A stretch of 64,000 nt of DNA from Sphingomonas sp. Root720 (GTDB lineage: Bacteria > Pseudomonadota > Alphaproteobacteria > Sphingomonadales > Sphingomonadaceae). Position numbers and translations under genes: made by a program. A model generated the notes under the pieces. It had not been told where the DNA came from. It did no database searches and saw only the letters and a list, made by a program, of their open reading frames with translations. Each line of letters begins with the position of its first letter. The first letter of the stretch is position 1. Where the stretch lies: positions 145,591 through 209,590 of the forward strand of contig NZ_LMID01000015.1 in the NCBI RefSeq assembly GCF_001428605.1, read 5' to 3'. Positions 26,147-34,532 of this stretch are shown in pieces.

Positions 26147-26752
26147 ATGGCCGAACCTTTGTCCGAGCGGGGGCTCGACCTGCTCTTCCGCAACGCGCGC
26201 TCCTATAACGGCTATCTCGACAAGCCGGTCGGCGAGGATGACCTCCGGCGAATCTGGGACCTGATGAAGTTCGGGCCGACCTCCGCCAACCTGTTCCCGG
26301 CGCGGATCATCTGGTGCGTCAGCCAGGACGCCAAGGACAAGCTGTCCAAGCTGGTTTCGGGCAACAACGAGGACAAGGTCCGCAAGGCGCCGGTGACCGC
26401 GATCATCGGCATGGACATGGAATTCTACGAACATGCGCCGCGGCTGTTCCCGGTTGCCGATGCCCGGTCCTGGTTCATGGGTGCGGACGGCCAGCCCAAT
26501 GCCGCGGCGGTCGCGGCCACGGCGTTTCGCAACAGTTCGCTGCAAGGTGCCTATTTCATCTTCGCCGCGCGGGCGCTGGGCCTCGACACCGGACCGATGT
26601 CGGGCTTCGACAACGACGCGGTGGACGCCGCCTTCTTCGCCGGCACCACCTTCAAGTCCAACTTCATCTCGACGCTCGGCTATGGCGACCCGGCCACGAT
26701 CTTCGATCGGCTGCCCCGCCCGGCGTTCGAGGAGTTCACCAAGATCGCCTGA
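26147..26752 (+). CDS. Nitroreductase family protein, malonic semialdehyde reductase (RutE) type
   Basis: A 201-residue flavin-dependent oxidoreductase. Motifs: LLFRNARSYNGYLDKPVGED (about 10-29), RRIWDLMKFGPTSANLFPARI (here in part), and RNSSLQGAYFIFAARALGLDTGPMSGFD (in part), the FMN-binding parts of the RutE/HadB subgroup. RutE reduces malonic semialdehyde in pyrimidine breakdown, but no rut genes are near, so the substrate is open. GAGGGG 10 bases before ATG 26147 decides the start over ATG 26129. Confidence 0.87.
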   Translation: MAEPLSERGLDLLFRNARSYNGYLDKPVGEDDLRRIWDLMKFGPTSANLFPARIIWCVSQDAKDKLSKLVSGNNEDKVRKAPVTAIIGMDMEFYEHAPRLFPVADARSWFMGADGQPNAAAVAATAFRNSSLQGAYFIFAARALGLDTGPMSGFDNDAVDAAFFAGTTFKSNFISTLGYGDPATIFDRLPRPAFEEFTKIA

Positions 26753-26757
26753 CCGGA

Positions 26758-27369
26758 ATGCCGCGCGCCCTTGTGATCGACACCGCCACCGCAGCCTGTT
26801 CGGTGGCCCTGGTCGAGGATGGCGCGGTCGTGGCCGAGGCCCATGACGTCGTCGGCCGCGGCCATGCCGAACGGCTGATGCCGATGATCGCCGCGCTGCC
26901 CGGCGGCGGCCGCGCCGATTCGATCCTGGTCGATTGCGGGCCCGGCAGTTTCACCGGCGTCCGCGTCGGCCTCGCCGCCGCCCGCGCGCTGGCGCTCGGT
27001 TGGGGCGTACCGGTCCACGGCTATTCGTCGATGGCGGCGATCGCGGCGGCGGCGGGCGATCGCGGAGCCACGGTCGGCATCGCCCTGATCGGCGGCCATG
27101 GCGAGCTGTTCGTCCAGCGCTATGCCACCGCTCCGCTGGCCCCCCTGTCCGAACTCGCCTCGCTCTCCCCCGCGGACGCGGCGGCGGCGATACCCGATGC
27201 CCACGTCTTCGGATCGGGCGCCGAGCAGCTCGTCGCCGCGCGCGGCAGCGGCATGGCGCACGATCGGCTGCCACGGGCGGCCGAAGCCATCGCCCTGCCG
27301 GCGGCCCTGGCCCGGCTTGCCCCAAGCCCCATCTACGGCCGGGGCGCCGACGCGAAGCCGGCCCCATGA
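26758..27369 (+). CDS. tsaB: tRNA threonylcarbamoyladenosine biosynthesis protein TsaB
   Basis: The 203-residue product is an ASKHA-fold partner of TsaD in making t6A37 on tRNAs that read ANN codons. Visible: ALVIDTATAACSVALVEDG (about 4-22), GRGHAERLMPMI (about 35-46) and DCGPGSFTGVRVGLAAARAL (in the region 58-77), all typical of TsaB. It starts five bases after the nitroreductase stop and overlaps rimI, giving a tsaB-rimI pair as in many bacteria. Confidence 0.93.
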   Translation: MPRALVIDTATAACSVALVEDGAVVAEAHDVVGRGHAERLMPMIAALPGGGRADSILVDCGPGSFTGVRVGLAAARALALGWGVPVHGYSSMAAIAAAAGDRGATVGIALIGGHGELFVQRYATAPLAPLSELASLSPADAAAAIPDAHVFGSGAEQLVAARGSGMAHDRLPRAAEAIALPAALARLAPSPIYGRGADAKPAP

Positions 27370-27827
27370 GCGCGATCGTCATCGAAGAAGTGGGCATCGA
27401 CGGGATCGATCCGGTGATGGCCGTGATGAACGGGGCGTTCGACCCTGGCTATGGCGAGGCCTGGACCGAGGCCCAGCTGCTGTCGATGATGACGATGCCC
27501 GGCACCTGGCTCTCGCTGGCCCGGATCGGCGACAGCCCCGCCGGTTTCGCGCTCAACCGGCTGATCGCCGACGAGGCCGAACTCCTCCTCCTCGCCGTCG
27601 CGCCGGAAAGTCGTCGCCAAGGCGTAGCCATGGCTCTGATCGAACGATCGCTCCAATTGCTGCGCTTCCGTAATGGGACGCGGCTGCACCTTGAAGTACG
27701 TCACAATAATCCTGCAATCGAACTATATAAAAAGGCGGGATTTATCCCGATTGGTCGCCGTCCCGGCTATTATCGCGGTAAAGACGGACAGGTGCACGAC
27801 GCGTTGACCTTGTCTTGTCCTGCCTGA
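27366..27827 (+). CDS. rimI: Ribosomal protein S18 N-acetyltransferase family protein
   Basis: A 153-residue GNAT acetyltransferase. The acetyl-CoA loop is LLLLAVAPESRRQGVAMALI (about 73-92; R/QxxGxA), followed by LHLEVRHNNPAIELYKKAGF and RRPGYY, the RimI-type C-terminal pattern. The family acetylates the N-terminus of S18. Coupled to tsaB by ATGA. From about 27680 the codon use becomes noticeably more AT-rich than in the neighbours, and this continues into the mucR promoter region. Confidence 0.9.
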   Translation: MSAIVIEEVGIDGIDPVMAVMNGAFDPGYGEAWTEAQLLSMMTMPGTWLSLARIGDSPAGFALNRLIADEAELLLLAVAPESRRQGVAMALIERSLQLLRFRNGTRLHLEVRHNNPAIELYKKAGFIPIGRRPGYYRGKDGQVHDALTLSCPA

Positions 27828-27959
27828 ACTGGCGCGCTCGGTACTTTTTCACGAAACGAGTTGCAATCGCGACCGAATGGGCGCAGAGCGCGCAACTTGA
27901 GTGGGTGCGGGGGCACTCTAAGATCAAAATTCGAGATTTTTTTGAATAAGGATTCCATC

Positions 27960-28373
27960 ATGTCGGATAATAATGGGCTCGCCGAGACGTTGATTGCTTT
28001 GACCGCGGATATCGTTTCCGCACATGTCAGCAACAATAGTGTCGCCGTTTCCGATCTTCCGCAGTTGATTCAGAACGTCCACAACGCGCTGGCTTCGCTC
28101 GGCGACGAAGTGGTCGAGCCGGAAGTGAAGCAGGAGCCCGCCGTCTCGATCCGCGCGTCGATCAAGCCGGACTACATCGTGTGCCTCGAGGACGGCAAGA
28201 AGCTGAAGATGCTCAAGCGCCACCTGATGACGCATTACCAGATGACCCCCGAACAATATCGGGCCAAGTGGAACCTGCCCGCCGACTATCCGATGGTCGC
28301 TCCCAACTATGCCGAGCAGCGCCGCTCGCTCGCCAAGAAGATCGGCCTCGGCACCAAGCGCCGGACCCGCTGA
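27960..28373 (+). CDS. mucR: MucR/Ros-family transcriptional regulator
   Basis: The 137-residue protein has an N-terminal part (1-50) for oligomerisation, then the MucR DNA-binding domain: SIKPDYIVCLEDGKKLKMLK (about 61-80), RHLMTHYQMTPEQYRAKWNL and DYPMVAPNYAEQRRSLAKKI. MucR proteins are H-NS-like regulators of exopolysaccharide, motility and cell-cycle genes. The zinc motif reads Cys-Leu-Glu-Asp in place of Cys-x-x-Cys; this Cys-to-Asp change is known in some Ros/MucR proteins. An AT-rich leader (27830-27959) with a TTTTTTT run precedes it and could be an autoregulatory target. Confidence 0.93.
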   Translation: MSDNNGLAETLIALTADIVSAHVSNNSVAVSDLPQLIQNVHNALASLGDEVVEPEVKQEPAVSIRASIKPDYIVCLEDGKKLKMLKRHLMTHYQMTPEQYRAKWNLPADYPMVAPNYAEQRRSLAKKIGLGTKRRTR

Positions 28374-28389
28374 TCGCAGAAACTGACCG

Positions 28390-28412
28390 GGGGGCGGAAA
28401 AATCCGTCCCCC
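28390..28412 (+). terminator. Hairpin after mucR, probable terminator
   Basis: GGGGCGGA and TCCGTCCCC face each other around an AAAA loop, with one mismatch, 17 bases behind the mucR stop. A short T-stretch (CTTTTCC) follows about six bases later. Confidence 0.5.
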
Positions 28413-28473
28413 GCAGCTTTTCCACCCAACCCGATCTTGTTTTCGCGGGTGCAATACGGCTAACAAGGCGGTC

Positions 28474-28896
28474 ATGCCGGGCAAGATCGACATCGAACAA
28501 CTCTGCGCGGACAAGGGCCTGCGCATCACCGAACAGCGGCGCGTCATCGCCCGGGTTCTTTCCGATGCCGAGGATCATCCCGACGTCGAGCTGCTGCACC
28601 AGCGCGCCGCCGCGATCGACCCGGGAATCTCGATCGCCACGGTCTACCGCACGGTCCGCCTGTTCGAGGATGCCGGCATCCTGGAGCGCCACGATTTCGG
28701 CGACGGCCGCGCCCGGTACGAGGCGGCGCCCGAAACCCATCATGATCATCTGATCAACGTCGAAACCGGCGAGGTCATCGAATTCGTCGACGGCGAGCTC
28801 GAGGAGCTGCAGCGGCGCATCGCCGAGAAGCTGGGCTTCCGCCTGGTCGACCATCGGCTCGAACTTTACGGCGTCTCGGCCAACCGCGCGAAATAA
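28474..28896 (+). CDS. fur: Fur-family metalloregulator (Fur/Mur type)
   Basis: The 140-residue protein comprises a winged helix (LRITEQRRVIARVLSDAEDH, about 15-34; ISIATVYRTVRLFEDAGILE) and a dimerisation domain with the metal motif HHDHLINVETGEVIEF (about 88-103). The HxH regulatory site is intact, but the CxxC that follows HHDH in canonical E. coli Fur is replaced by INVETG, so no structural Cys4 zinc is expected. This is usual in alphaproteobacterial Fur/Mur/Irr-like proteins. Whether iron or manganese is sensed is not decidable here. Followed by the acyltransferase after 6 bp. Confidence 0.87.
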   Translation: MPGKIDIEQLCADKGLRITEQRRVIARVLSDAEDHPDVELLHQRAAAIDPGISIATVYRTVRLFEDAGILERHDFGDGRARYEAAPETHHDHLINVETGEVIEFVDGELEELQRRIAEKLGFRLVDHRLELYGVSANRAK

Positions 28897-28902
28897 TCCG
28901 CG

Positions 28903-29622
28903 GTGAAGCGATACAGGACGATCGGCCGCACCGCCGTCGCGCTGTTCGTCCTCTTCTTCTGCCTGACAGGCTATGTCCTCACCTGGCCGGTGCGCAAACG
29001 GATCGGCTGGCCCCGCTTCTTCCTGCAATGGTTCGGCGAGGCGATGGGTCTCGAGGTGCGGGTCGAGGGCAGGCCGCTCGGCCGCGACGTGCTCTATGTC
29101 GCCAACCACGTCAGCTGGCTCGACATATTGGCGCTCGGCGGCGCGACCCCGACCTGGTTCATCTCCAAGGACGATGTCGGCGGCTGGCCGCTGGTCGGGA
29201 TGCTCGCGCGGATCGGCGGCACGATCTTCATTGACCGCAACAGCCGCCGTGCCGCGCATGGCCAGGTCGACCAGCTCGGCCAGGCGCTGCTCGGCCACTA
29301 TCCTATCACCCTGTTCCCGGAAGGGACGACCGGCGACGGCCGCTCGCTCTTCCCCTTCCGCCCGGCGCTGTTCGCCTCGGTGGCGCCGCCGCCGCCCGGC
29401 ATCTCGGTCCAGCCGGTCGCGATCGACTATGACGCGGCGGCGAGCGAGATCTGCTGGACCGGCGACGAGGATCTCGGCCCCAATGCCCGCAAGGTGCTCG
29501 GCCGGCCCGGGCGGCTGCGCTGCACGATCCGCTTCCTGCCGCCGCTGGAACCGTCCGACGACCGCAAGGCGCTGGCGGCCCGGGCCCAGTCCGCGATCGC
29601 CGCCGCGCTGCGTCTCCCCTGA
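28903..29622 (+). CDS. plsC: 1-acyl-sn-glycerol-3-phosphate acyltransferase family protein
   Basis: A 239-residue membrane-bound acyltransferase. One N-terminal membrane segment (about 7-30). The catalytic NHVSWLD (HxxxxD, about 63-69) and the substrate motif [18 protein letters not shown] (about 140-157) are intact. PlsC adds the second acyl chain to lysophosphatidate; lyso-ornithine-lipid acyltransferases look similar and remain an option. GTG start at 28903, only six bases after the fur stop. Confidence 0.85.
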   Translation: MKRYRTIGRTAVALFVLFFCLTGYVLTWPVRKRIGWPRFFLQWFGEAMGLEVRVEGRPLGRDVLYVANHVSWLDILALGGATPTWFISKDDVGGWPLVGMLARIGGTIFIDRNSRRAAHGQVDQLGQALLGHYPITLFPEGTTGDGRSLFPFRPALFASVAPPPPGISVQPVAIDYDAAASEICWTGDEDLGPNARKVLGRPGRLRCTIRFLPPLEPSDDRKALAARAQSAIAAALRLP

Positions 29623-29671
29623 ACGGGGTCCGCATCTTTCGCATCGGTCCGGCTTGAGCTATGGGCCGCGC

Positions 29672-31063
29672 ATGGCGCGTCCCACCCCCAAGAGCTTCCA
29701 CGTCAAGTCGTTCGGCTGCCAGATGAACGCCTATGACGGTACCCGCATGGCCGAACTGCTCGAGGCGCAGGGCATGCACGCGGCGGGCAGCGTCGACGAG
29801 GCCGACCTGGTCGTGCTCAACACCTGCCATATTCGCGAAAGGGCCGCCGAGAAGGTCTATTCGGACATCGGCCGGATCATCAAGAAGGCCACCGGCGCCG
29901 GCGCCGATGGCGCGGCCCGCGCGCGGCCGATGATCGCGGTCGCTGGCTGCGTCGCCCAGGCCGAGGGTGCCGAGATCCCGCGCCGCGCCCCTGCGGTCGA
30001 CATCGTCGTCGGCCCGCAGGCCTATCACAACCTGCCCCAGCTGGTGGCCGATGCGGTCGAGGGCCGCCGCGCGCTCGACACCGACATGCCGGCCGCCTCC
30101 AAGTTCGACGCCTTGCCGAAACGGCGCCGCCAGGGGCCGAGCGCCTTCCTGACCGTGCAGGAGGGCTGCGACAAATTCTGTACCTATTGCGTCGTCCCCT
30201 ATACGCGCGGGGCGGAGATATCGCGGCCCTGGACCGCGATCGTCGACGAAGCGAAAGCGCTGGTCGACGCGGGCGCGCGCGAGATCACCCTGCTCGGTCA
30301 GAACGTCAACGCCTGGGCCGGCGAGGACGATCGCGGCCGGACGCAGGGCCTCGACGGACTGATCCGCGCGCTCGACGCGCTGCCCGGCCTCGCGCGCATC
30401 CGCTACACCACCAGCCATCCCAACGACATGGGTGATGGACTGATCGCCGCCCATGGCGACGTCGCGAAGCTGATGCCCTTCCTCCACCTGCCGGTGCAGG
30501 CGGGATCCGACCGCATCCTCAAGGCGATGAACCGCAGCCACGACGTCGCCGGCTATCTGACGCTGATCGAGCGGGTCCGCGCGGTCCGGCCCGACATCGC
30601 CATCTCGGGCGACTTCATCGTCGGCTTCCCCGGCGAGACAGACGAGGATTTCGAGGCGACCCTCGCCATCGTCCGCGCGGTCAACCATGCTCAGGCGTTC
30701 AGCTTCAAATATAGCCCGCGCGCCGGCACCCCCGCCGCGACGATGGACGGCCAGGTCGCCCCGGCGGTGATGGACGAGCGGCTCCAGCGCTTGCAGGCGC
30801 TGCTCAACGAGCAGCAGCATGGCTTCAACCTGACGACGGTCGGACGACGCTGCGAGGTCCTGATCGAGCGCGACGCCAAGAAGCCCGGCCAGCGCATCGG
30901 CAAGTCGCCCTGGCTCCAGTCGGTGATCGTCGAGGACGGCCCGGCGATCGGCGCGCTGGTGACGGTGGACATCATCGCCGCCGGCCCGAACAGCCTGAAC
31001 GGGGTGATCGTCGAGCCTCAAGCGCCGGCGCGGGCATCCGCCCGCTTGGCTATCCTCGCATAA
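29672..31063 (+). CDS. miaB: tRNA-2-methylthio-N6-dimethylallyladenosine synthase
   Basis: The 463-residue radical-SAM methylthiotransferase modifies A37 of tRNAs reading UNN codons. The N-terminal cluster cysteines sit in [22 protein letters not shown] and [10 protein letters not shown]; the radical SAM motif is [16 protein letters not shown] (about 167-182); a TRAM domain follows from about 378. The open frame extends to 28973 but that part is plsC out of frame. The family normally ends near SLNGVIVE. Here 15 more residues ([14 protein letters not shown] and the preceding Pro) and the TAA come from the palindromic element that starts at 31016. Confidence 0.95.
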   Translation: MARPTPKSFHVKSFGCQMNAYDGTRMAELLEAQGMHAAGSVDEADLVVLNTCHIRERAAEKVYSDIGRIIKKATGAGADGAARARPMIAVAGCVAQAEGAEIPRRAPAVDIVVGPQAYHNLPQLVADAVEGRRALDTDMPAASKFDALPKRRRQGPSAFLTVQEGCDKFCTYCVVPYTRGAEISRPWTAIVDEAKALVDAGAREITLLGQNVNAWAGEDDRGRTQGLDGLIRALDALPGLARIRYTTSHPNDMGDGLIAAHGDVAKLMPFLHLPVQAGSDRILKAMNRSHDVAGYLTLIERVRAVRPDIAISGDFIVGFPGETDEDFEATLAIVRAVNHAQAFSFKYSPRAGTPAATMDGQVAPAVMDERLQRLQALLNEQQHGFNLTTVGRRCEVLIERDAKKPGQRIGKSPWLQSVIVEDGPAIGALVTVDIIAAGPNSLNGVIVEPQAPARASARLAILA

Positions 31064-31215
31064 GCTCGGGCGGCCGTTCGGCCTTGCGGAGCCCTCAGGG
31101 GCTCCGATGACGAACTCCGCGTCGGGACATGGCATGTCCCGCACGCGCGAACGCGCGCCCGAGCTTATGCGAGGATAGCCAAGGCCGCGGAGGCGGCCCC
31201 CCGGCGATTGAGGGC
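31016..31215. repeat. Large palindromic element, copy 2, entering the end of miaB
   Basis: Starts CCTCAAGCGCCGG and ends CCGGCGATTGAGGGC, 200 bp. Inner arms TTGGCTATCCTCGCATAAGC (31047-31066) and the inverted copy near 31164-31183 are perfect. Local hairpins: GCGGGC-ATCC-GCCCGC, GGCCGC-GGAG-GCGGCC, GGCCG-TT-CGGCC, GGAGCCC-TCAG-GGGCTCC, GGGACAT-GGC-ATGTCCC and GCGCG-AA-CGCGC. The left 48 bp are translated as the tail of MiaB and give its stop codon. The outer A-tract CAAAAAAAC lies 15 bp beyond the right end. Confidence 0.92.
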
Positions 31216-31369
31216 GAGCAACGACTGCAACAAAAAAACCACATCAGCGGTGGATAAGTGGGTCGGTCCGCCGCTTTACCCCTTCGCATGGGTCCAAATG
31301 CGCGTAGGATCGTTATCATCGGATGGCCCCATCCGGGGTTCGATAAGGGAAAGGAAACCGCCCCTCCTC

Positions 31370-32368
31370 ATGTCGCGCAAGCCCGTTCCAGCGCAGGCCG
31401 GAGATCGCGCCCGGCTCGAGATCCTCTTCGACAAACCCCAGCTTCTCGGCCGGTTATTCGGTGAGTTCGACCAGAATCTGGTGGCGATCGAAAATCGGCT
31501 GGGGGTCTATATAGCGGCCCGCGGGAACAAGCTGCAGATAGAGGGGGAGGCCGAGGCAGCGGGCCGCGCCCGCGAGGTGCTGACCGGCCTCTACAATCGC
31601 ATCGTCCAGGGCCAGGACATCGACAGCGGCGCGGTCGCGGCAGTGATCGCCATGTCCGCCGAACCGACCCTGGACGGCATCATCCGCAGCGACGTCTCCG
31701 ATCCGCCCAAGGTGCTGATCCGGACGCGCAAGAAGACGATCGTCCCGCGCTCCGCCACCCAGATCCGCTACATGGAGGCGCTCAACCGCTCGGACATCAT
31801 CTTCGCGCTCGGCCCGGCGGGCACCGGCAAGACCTATCTGGCGGTCGCGCAGGCGGTGCAGCAGCTGATCCAGGGCACGGTCGACCGGCTGATCCTGTCG
31901 CGCCCCGCCGTCGAGGCCGGCGAGCGGCTGGGCTTCCTGCCGGGCGACATGAAGGAGAAGGTCGATCCCTATCTCCGCCCCCTCTACGACGCGCTCTACG
32001 ACATGCTGCCGACCGAGCAGGTCGAGCGGCGCATCGCCAGCGGCGAGATCGAGATCGCGCCGATCGCCTTCATGCGCGGCCGCACCCTCAGCGACGCCTT
32101 CGTCATTCTCGACGAGGCGCAGAACACCACCCCCGCGCAGATGAAGATGTTCCTGACCCGCTTCGGCCAGAACAGCCGGATGGTGGTGTGCGGCGATCCG
32201 CGCCAGATCGACCTTCCCGACATCGGCAAGTCGGGCCTCGCCGACGCGGTGAACAAGCTCGAAGGCATCGACGGCATCGCGACGATCCGCTTCGGCGCCG
32301 CCGACGTCGTCCGCCATCCGATCGTCGGCCGGATCGTCGAGGCCTATGAGGGGCCCGACGATGCTTGA
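31370..32368 (+). CDS. phoH: PhoH-like ATPase
   Basis: The 332-residue protein has an N-terminal KH-like part (about 10-90) followed by a P-loop NTPase: [20 protein letters not shown] (about 149-168), Walker [21 protein letters not shown] (about 247-266) and [13 protein letters not shown]. The family is linked to RNA metabolism and usually precedes ybeY, as here. ATG 31370 is preceded by AAGGAAA and gives the typical length; the upstream open frame includes the palindromic repeat flank and is unlikely to be translated. Confidence 0.93.
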   Translation: MSRKPVPAQAGDRARLEILFDKPQLLGRLFGEFDQNLVAIENRLGVYIAARGNKLQIEGEAEAAGRAREVLTGLYNRIVQGQDIDSGAVAAVIAMSAEPTLDGIIRSDVSDPPKVLIRTRKKTIVPRSATQIRYMEALNRSDIIFALGPAGTGKTYLAVAQAVQQLIQGTVDRLILSRPAVEAGERLGFLPGDMKEKVDPYLRPLYDALYDMLPTEQVERRIASGEIEIAPIAFMRGRTLSDAFVILDEAQNTTPAQMKMFLTRFGQNSRMVVCGDPRQIDLPDIGKSGLADAVNKLEGIDGIATIRFGAADVVRHPIVGRIVEAYEGPDDA

Positions 32369-32422
32369 GCCGGAGTACGGCGCGGCCCAGCCGCGGCACC
32401 GTTCTTCCGACAGGGCCGACGC

Positions 32423-32932
32423 ATGATCGAGGTCGCCGTACAGGCGGAACCCGCATGGGACGACGGCACGGATTGGGAGGAACTGGCGACCGCGGCGGTG
32501 ACGGCGGCGCTGCGGACCACCCCGCACGCGGCGATGCTGACCGCTTCCTACCTGGCCGAGATATCGATCCGGCTGACCGACGACGACGAGGTCCACGCGC
32601 TCAACCGCCAGTACCGCCAGAAGGACAAGCCGACCAACGTGCTGAGCTTTCCGATGGTGCAGGACGACCTGATCGAGGGGCTCGACAACAGCGACGACGG
32701 CGAGGTGCTGCTCGGCGACATCATCCTCGCGCGCGGCGTCTGCGAGCGCGAGGCGGCCGAGAAGGGCGTGCCTGCCGCCGAACATGCGACCCACCTGATC
32801 GTCCACGGCACGCTGCACCTGCTCGGCTACGATCATATCGAGGACGACGAGGCCGAAGCGATGGAGGATATCGAGCGCACGGCGCTCGCGGCGCTGGGGA
32901 TCGACGATCCCTATGCCGTCACGGAAAGTTGA
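32423..32932 (+). CDS. ybeY: Endoribonuclease YbeY (rRNA maturation factor)
   Basis: A 169-residue single-strand endonuclease for 16S rRNA 3' processing and ribosome quality control. The zinc-binding motif HLIVHGTLHLLGYDH (HGxLHLxGYDH, about 118-132) is intact, as are RQKDKPTNVLSFP (about 70-82) and LGDIILA. Follows phoH after 54 bp as in the conserved phoH-ybeY-corC order, but the usual corC neighbour is 3.4 kb further on because other genes lie between. Confidence 0.95.
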   Translation: MIEVAVQAEPAWDDGTDWEELATAAVTAALRTTPHAAMLTASYLAEISIRLTDDDEVHALNRQYRQKDKPTNVLSFPMVQDDLIEGLDNSDDGEVLLGDIILARGVCEREAAEKGVPAAEHATHLIVHGTLHLLGYDHIEDDEAEAMEDIERTALAALGIDDPYAVTES

Positions 32933-32999
32933 GCGCGGGCCGGCTTTGGCCTAGCGTCGGTACAGGGGGGGCCTCCTTCGGGGAATGAGGAGCGCCCAT

Positions 33000-34532
33000 A
33001 TGTCGATCGGCCCGGTTACGCGATCCACCGTCCTGGTCCTGCTGATGCTGGCCACCGCCTGCGGTGGCGACGGCAGCCTTTCGGGCGGGGGTGGCGGTGC
33101 CGCCAACCGGCCGCCCAGCTTTACCTCTCCCGCCAGCGTCAGCGTCGCGGAGAACAGCAGCGGCACCATCTACACCGCGACGGCGACCGATCCCGACGGC
33201 GACGCTCTGAGCTATTCGCTGGCGGGGGGCGCCGACCAGGCCGCCTTCCGGATCAGTAGCGCGGGTGCGCTCAGCTTCGTCGGCACCCCCGATTTCGAGG
33301 CGCCCGGCGACGCCGATGGCGACAATGTCTACAAGGTCGACATCCGGGCCGACGACGGCAGCCTGTCAACGACCCTGTCGCTGAGCGTCACCGTCACCAA
33401 TGGCGGAAGCGATGCCTTCCGCGTCCGCCGGGTGGCGACGGGCTTCGCCGCGCCGCTGTTCGCGGCGCCGGTCCCCGACGGCTCGGGCCGGCTGTTCGTC
33501 GTCCAGCGCGGCGGGCTGATCCGCATCCTCAACCCCGCGACGGGCGCGGTGGCGGCGCAGCCCTTCCTCGACGTGTCGGGGATAATCTCGACCAGCGGCG
33601 AACGCGGCCTGCTCGGCTTCGCGACGGCGCCCGACTTCGCGACGAGCGGCACTTTCTACATCTACATGACCAACGGCGCGGGCACCAACGAGGTCCGCCG
33701 TTTCACCACCCTGGGGGGCGACCGCAACCGTGCCGACCCCGCTTCGGGCGACGTGATCCTGTCGATCCCGCATCCGGGCTTCGACAATCATAATGGCGGT
33801 TGGATCGGCTTCGGCCCCGACGATCTTCTCTATATCGCGAGCGGCGACGGCGGTGGCGCGGGCGATCCGGCGGGCAATGCCCAGAACCCCAATGTGCTGC
33901 TCGGGAAGATGCTGCGGATCGACGTGCGCAGCGACGCCTTTCCGGCGGACGACCGTCGCGACTATGCGATCCCTTCCGGCAACCCCTACGCCGGCTCCGG
34001 CGGTGCGCCCGAGGTCTGGGCGCTCGGCCTGCGCAATCCCTTCCGCAACAGCTTCGATCCGGAGAGCGGCCTGCTGTTGATCGGCGATGTCGGGCAGGGC
34101 GCGGTCGAGGAGGTCGACCTGATGCGACCGACCGACGGCGGCGCCAATTTCGGCTGGAATCTGCGCGAAGGCACCCAGGCCTATAATGGCGGCGCCAACA
34201 GCACGGCCTTCACCCCGCCGGTCGCCGAATATGGCCATGGCAGCGGCCCGACCCAAGGCAATACCGTGACCGGCGGCCATGTCTATCGCGGCCCGGTCGA
34301 GGCCTTGCGCGGCCAGTATATCTTCGGCGATTTCGTCAACGGCACGATCTGGTCGATCCCGCTGTCGCGGCTGGTGCCCGGGCAGACGGTGCCGGCCAGT
34401 GGGTTCACGATCCGCGACCTGCGGCCGGACGCCGGGGCGATCGACAATGTCGTCAGCTTCGGCATCGACCAGTCGAACAATCTCTACATCGTCGACTTCG
34501 ACGGCGAGGTCTTCGTGATCGAGCCTGCCTAG
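33000..34532 (+). CDS. Lipoprotein with cadherin-like domain and PQQ-type glucose/sorbosone dehydrogenase domain
   Basis: The 510-residue exported protein carries a lipobox near LATAC (Cys20) followed by a Gly-rich linker. A cadherin-like repeat comes next (about 38-138: PPSFTSPASVSVAENSSG, ATATDPDGDALSY, DADGDNVYKVDIRADDG with Ca-binding Asp), then a six-blade beta-propeller of the soluble aldose sugar dehydrogenase family (GLLGFATAPDF, HNGGWIGFGPDDLLYIASGD, EVWALGLRNPFRNSFDPESG, DVGQGAVEEVDL). Likely a surface or periplasmic sugar oxidoreductase using PQQ; no PQQ genes are nearby. Overlaps the convergent GMC gene by four bases at the stop codons. Confidence 0.85.
   Translation: MSIGPVTRSTVLVLLMLATACGGDGSLSGGGGGAANRPPSFTSPASVSVAENSSGTIYTATATDPDGDALSYSLAGGADQAAFRISSAGALSFVGTPDFEAPGDADGDNVYKVDIRADDGSLSTTLSLSVTVTNGGSDAFRVRRVATGFAAPLFAAPVPDGSGRLFVVQRGGLIRILNPATGAVAAQPFLDVSGIISTSGERGLLGFATAPDFATSGTFYIYMTNGAGTNEVRRFTTLGGDRNRADPASGDVILSIPHPGFDNHNGGWIGFGPDDLLYIASGDGGGAGDPAGNAQNPNVLLGKMLRIDVRSDAFPADDRRDYAIPSGNPYAGSGGAPEVWALGLRNPFRNSFDPESGLLLIGDVGQGAVEEVDLMRPTDGGANFGWNLREGTQAYNGGANSTAFTPPVAEYGHGSGPTQGNTVTGGHVYRGPVEALRGQYIFGDFVNGTIWSIPLSRLVPGQTVPASGFTIRDLRPDAGAIDNVVSFGIDQSNNLYIVDFDGEVFVIEPA

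Noticed and set aside
28973-29671. Long N-terminal extension of the miaB frame
   Set aside because: It is the plsC gene read in another frame; MiaB homology begins at ATG 29672.
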